Assembly: GCF_000429045.1 (NCBI RefSeq)
Contig: NZ_AUBC01000014.1
Coordinates: 111,876-175,875, forward strand
Length of the DNA: 64,000 nt
Direction: 5' to 3'
Source: Salinarimonas rosea DSM 21201
GTDB taxonomy: Bacteria > Pseudomonadota > Alphaproteobacteria > Rhizobiales > Beijerinckiaceae
The first letter of the stretch is position 1, and each line of letters opens with the position of its first letter. This document shows, in pieces, positions 62,923 to 64,000 of the stretch. Position numbers and translations under genes: made by a program. The notes under the pieces were generated by a model that did not search any database, was not told where the DNA came from, and worked only from the letters and a program-made list of their open reading frames with translations.

Positions 62923-63063
62923 CGGCCACTCCCGCCGGGTCGGATGCGATGGGCGGGAGGCTAGCCCCTCCGGGAGGGCGGGTGAACGAGGCGGGCGATC
63001 ACGAAGGGTGCGCGCGGCCTCACCTTCGCGTGAGACCGCTCGGCGGGGTTGCGGCGCCCCGTC

Positions 63064-63261
63064 TCAGGCCTCCTCGGCGACGACGGCGTCGGCGCGCAGG
63101 CGCCAGTCGCAGCGCTCGGCCAGCACGTAGAGACGCTCCGCCTCCTCGATCGCCGCGTCGCGGTCCTCGGCGAGCACCGTCAGCTCCTTCTGGACCGCGC
63201 GGTGCTCGTGCCCGGTGTCGTCCGAGATCGTCTTGTAGAACGTCACGCACCAGCGCGGCAT
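63064..63261 (-). CDS. Small conserved-looking protein of unknown function (65 aa)
   Basis: A 65-residue protein starting MPRWCVTFYKTISDDTGHEH. Residues 1-35 have beta-like pattern (WCVTFYKTI, HRAVQKELTVLAED) and the remainder is helical (DRDAAIEEAERLYVLAERCDWRLRADA). Normal coding composition and a GGAGGAAG Shine-Dalgarno before the ATG at 63261 support a real gene. I do not recognise a family. It is divergent from the ribosomal RNA promoter region. Confidence 0.65.
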   Translation of the reverse strand: MPRWCVTFYKTISDDTGHEHRAVQKELTVLAEDRDAAIEEAERLYVLAERCDWRLRADAVVAEEA

Positions 63262-63292
63262 GGCTTCCTCCGTCGTGAGACCAGTCGAGGAG

Positions 63293-63317
63293 GGAACGCG
63301 CGAGCGGCTGCAGCGTT
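63293..63317 (+). promoter_or_regulatory. Perfect EcfG-type promoter motif upstream of the rrn promoters
   Basis: GGAAC (63293-63297), exactly 16 bases and CGTT (63314-63317) match the alphaproteobacterial general-stress consensus without mismatch. It faces the rRNA operon and is about 650 bases from 16S. The motif is short enough for one chance match in a window of this size, so confidence is modest. Confidence 0.35.
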
Positions 63318-63372
63318 TCGCGCCGTTGCGCCTCCGGTTCCGCTGCGACGCGAAAAAAGTTCGCGCGCGCTG

Positions 63373-63401
63373 TTGACCCGGCCGGCGGAGCCTCGTATAC
63401 C
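63373..63401 (+). promoter_or_regulatory. rRNA operon promoter P1
   Basis: TTGACC (63373-63378) and TATACC (63396-63401) are spaced by 17 bases. An A-tract (GAAAAAAGTT, about 63351-63361) just upstream resembles an UP element. A boxA-like CTCTTTGAA follows about 50 bases downstream of the presumed start site. Confidence 0.65.
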
Positions 63402-63452
63402 CCGGCTCCCGACGCGGCGAGGCCTTCTCACGGAGGTTTCGGCGGATCGGGC

Positions 63453-63464
63453 AGCTCTTTGAAG
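63453..63464 (+). promoter_or_regulatory. boxA-like antitermination motif after P1
   Basis: CAGCTCTTTGAA resembles the rrn boxA core GCTCTTTGA/AACA. It lies about 50 bases downstream of the P1 start point. Nus-factor binding here would make P1 transcripts resistant to termination. Confidence 0.45.
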
Positions 63465-63584
63465 CGTCGCGCGTTTTTCCGGCTTGCGGGCATTCCTTTC
63501 GGGGATTGCGCGGGGGATCGGGGGATGCCGGGTGGCGCTTTTCGGGTCTTCGGCGGGACGGCGAGAATTTCGTCGCGAACGCGG

Positions 63585-63613
63585 TTGACAGGGGGTTGGG
63601 GGATCGCTAGATA
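63585..63613 (+). promoter_or_regulatory. rRNA operon promoter P2
   Basis: A perfect TTGACA (63585-63590) and TAGATA (63608-63613) are spaced by 17 bases. It lies about 210 bases downstream of P1 and 330 before mature 16S, the usual place for the proximal rrn promoter. Confidence 0.75.
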
Positions 63614-63710
63614 GCGCTCCTCACCGCGGCGGGGTCGCCCCGCCGGGTTCTCCGGACAGGATGTAGGGTGGAACGCCGATCCCGGTCGGTGCACCCGTCG
63701 TGTTCCGGAT

Positions 63711-63722
63711 CGCTCTTTGACA
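63711..63722 (+). promoter_or_regulatory. boxA antitermination motif after P2
   Basis: CGCTCTTTGACA matches the alphaproteobacterial boxA consensus TGCTCTTTGACA except at its first base. It lies about 90 bases downstream of the P2 start and 220 bases before 16S, within the leader of both transcripts. Confidence 0.7.
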
Positions 63723-63853
63723 TTGTCGAGAAGGAAGAAGGAGAAGCGTGGGCGGCCTTTTCGTCCTTGCGGATCCGGTTCCGTGGCCTTGCGAGAGCGG
63801 GTCCGGGGTCGGATCGTGAGATGAGAGGCGTACTGCTCGCGACTTTTTCTGAA

Positions 63854-63898
63854 GGTCACATCGGCTCGTTCCGCGAGGAGCGGGTCGAACATGTGACC
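63854..63898 (+). ncRNA. 16S leader hairpin (precursor processing stem)
   Basis: GGTCACAT (63854-63861) pairs with ATGTGACC (63891-63898), and the enclosed sequence folds into a second stem through nine pairs including G-U wobbles with a GCGA loop. It is an element of the 16S precursor leader about 45 bases before the mature 5' end. Confidence 0.5.
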
Positions 63899-63943
63899 CT
63901 CGTCTATTTCGCTGAGTAGTGAAGCCTTTGGATCACATCTCTT

Positions 63944-64000
63944 CAACGTGAGAGTTTGATCCTGGCTCAGAGCGAACGCTGGCGGCAGGCTTAACACATG
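63944..64000 (+). rRNA. rrs: 16S ribosomal RNA, 5' end (3' partial)
   Basis: The sequence from CAACGTGAGAGTTTGATCCT onward, through CTGGCTCAGAGCGAACGCTG and GGCGGCAGGCTTAACACATG, is the universal 5' end of bacterial 16S rRNA; the AGCGAACGCTGGCGGCAGGC segment is typical of alphaproteobacteria. Only the first 57 bases are inside the window. The exact mature 5' nucleotide is estimated. Confidence 0.98.

Noticed and set aside
63925..63940. TTTGGATCACATCTCT just before 16S, resembling the 16S 3' end (GGATCACCTCC)
   Set aside because: The match is partial and the core CCTCC anti-Shine-Dalgarno is missing; the 16S 5' end lies immediately downstream, so it is leader sequence.

Overview
The window comes from a very GC-rich alphaproteobacterium, most likely of the order Hyphomicrobiales (Rhizobiales). 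The evidence is the 16S rRNA start at the right edge, an FtsZ with a long Pro/Ala-rich linker, a PleC/PdhS-type cell-cycle kinase, phasins with PhaR-like boxes, a DUF1489 protein, a TIGR02301 protein and EcfG-type promoter motifs. Genus is not assigned. It is chromosomal and mostly housekeeping: I see no integrase, transposase, prophage, CRISPR array or tRNA.

Layout. 1-5.3 kb: a gene tail, a 45-residue basic protein, an EamA transporter, a DUF805 membrane protein, a thiolase, a sirtuin, a GNAT acetyltransferase and a DUF1489 protein. 5.4-9.0 kb: the standout gene, a 1218-residue protein with an Mrr-like PD-(D/E)xK nuclease domain, a STAND-type NTPase and nine 34-residue Trp-Leu repeats, divergent from rpsD. 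10-14.4 kb: a Spy-like protein and a YihY-NfeD-slipin membrane operon, with coding tandem repeats in three neighbouring genes. 14.5-17.3 kb: four small membrane/LEA-like stress proteins behind an EcfG-like promoter. 17.5-24 kb: trkA-trkH, metX-metW, a lipoprotein and rnhB. 24.3-33.6 kb: ddl-ftsQ-ftsA-ftsZ-lpxC, then bamD and recN. 33.6-35.1 kb: an unknown gene and a LuxR solo with a palindrome between them.

35.1-43 kb: a complete C-P lyase operon phnGHIJKLMN, divergent from its regulator phnF, with an operator over the promoter and a hexapeptide acetyltransferase beyond phnF; no phosphonate transporter is present. 43-47.4 kb: Nudix hydrolase, TIGR02301 protein, mutM, ubiE and ubiB. 47.4-53.4 kb: a sugar catabolic unit with a xylulokinase-like kinase, a ROK regulator and an FrcBCA-like ABC importer, controlled by a long AT-rich inverted repeat and carrying a REP-like hairpin pair between the binding protein and permease genes. 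53.5-58.3 kb: two phasins and the PdhS/PleC-like histidine kinase. 58.3-63.3 kb: an MFS transporter, a TPP enzyme paired with a TTC38-like protein, and a 65-residue orphan. 63.3-64 kb: an rrn promoter region with two sigma70-type promoters, two boxA-like motifs and the start of 16S rRNA.

The best candidate for an undescribed system is the nuclease-STAND-repeat gene at 5380-9036. Its architecture matches the logic of antiviral STAND (Avs) proteins, but the repeat sequence is not a canonical TPR and the gene stands alone between core genes. A defence role is inferred from domain order only.
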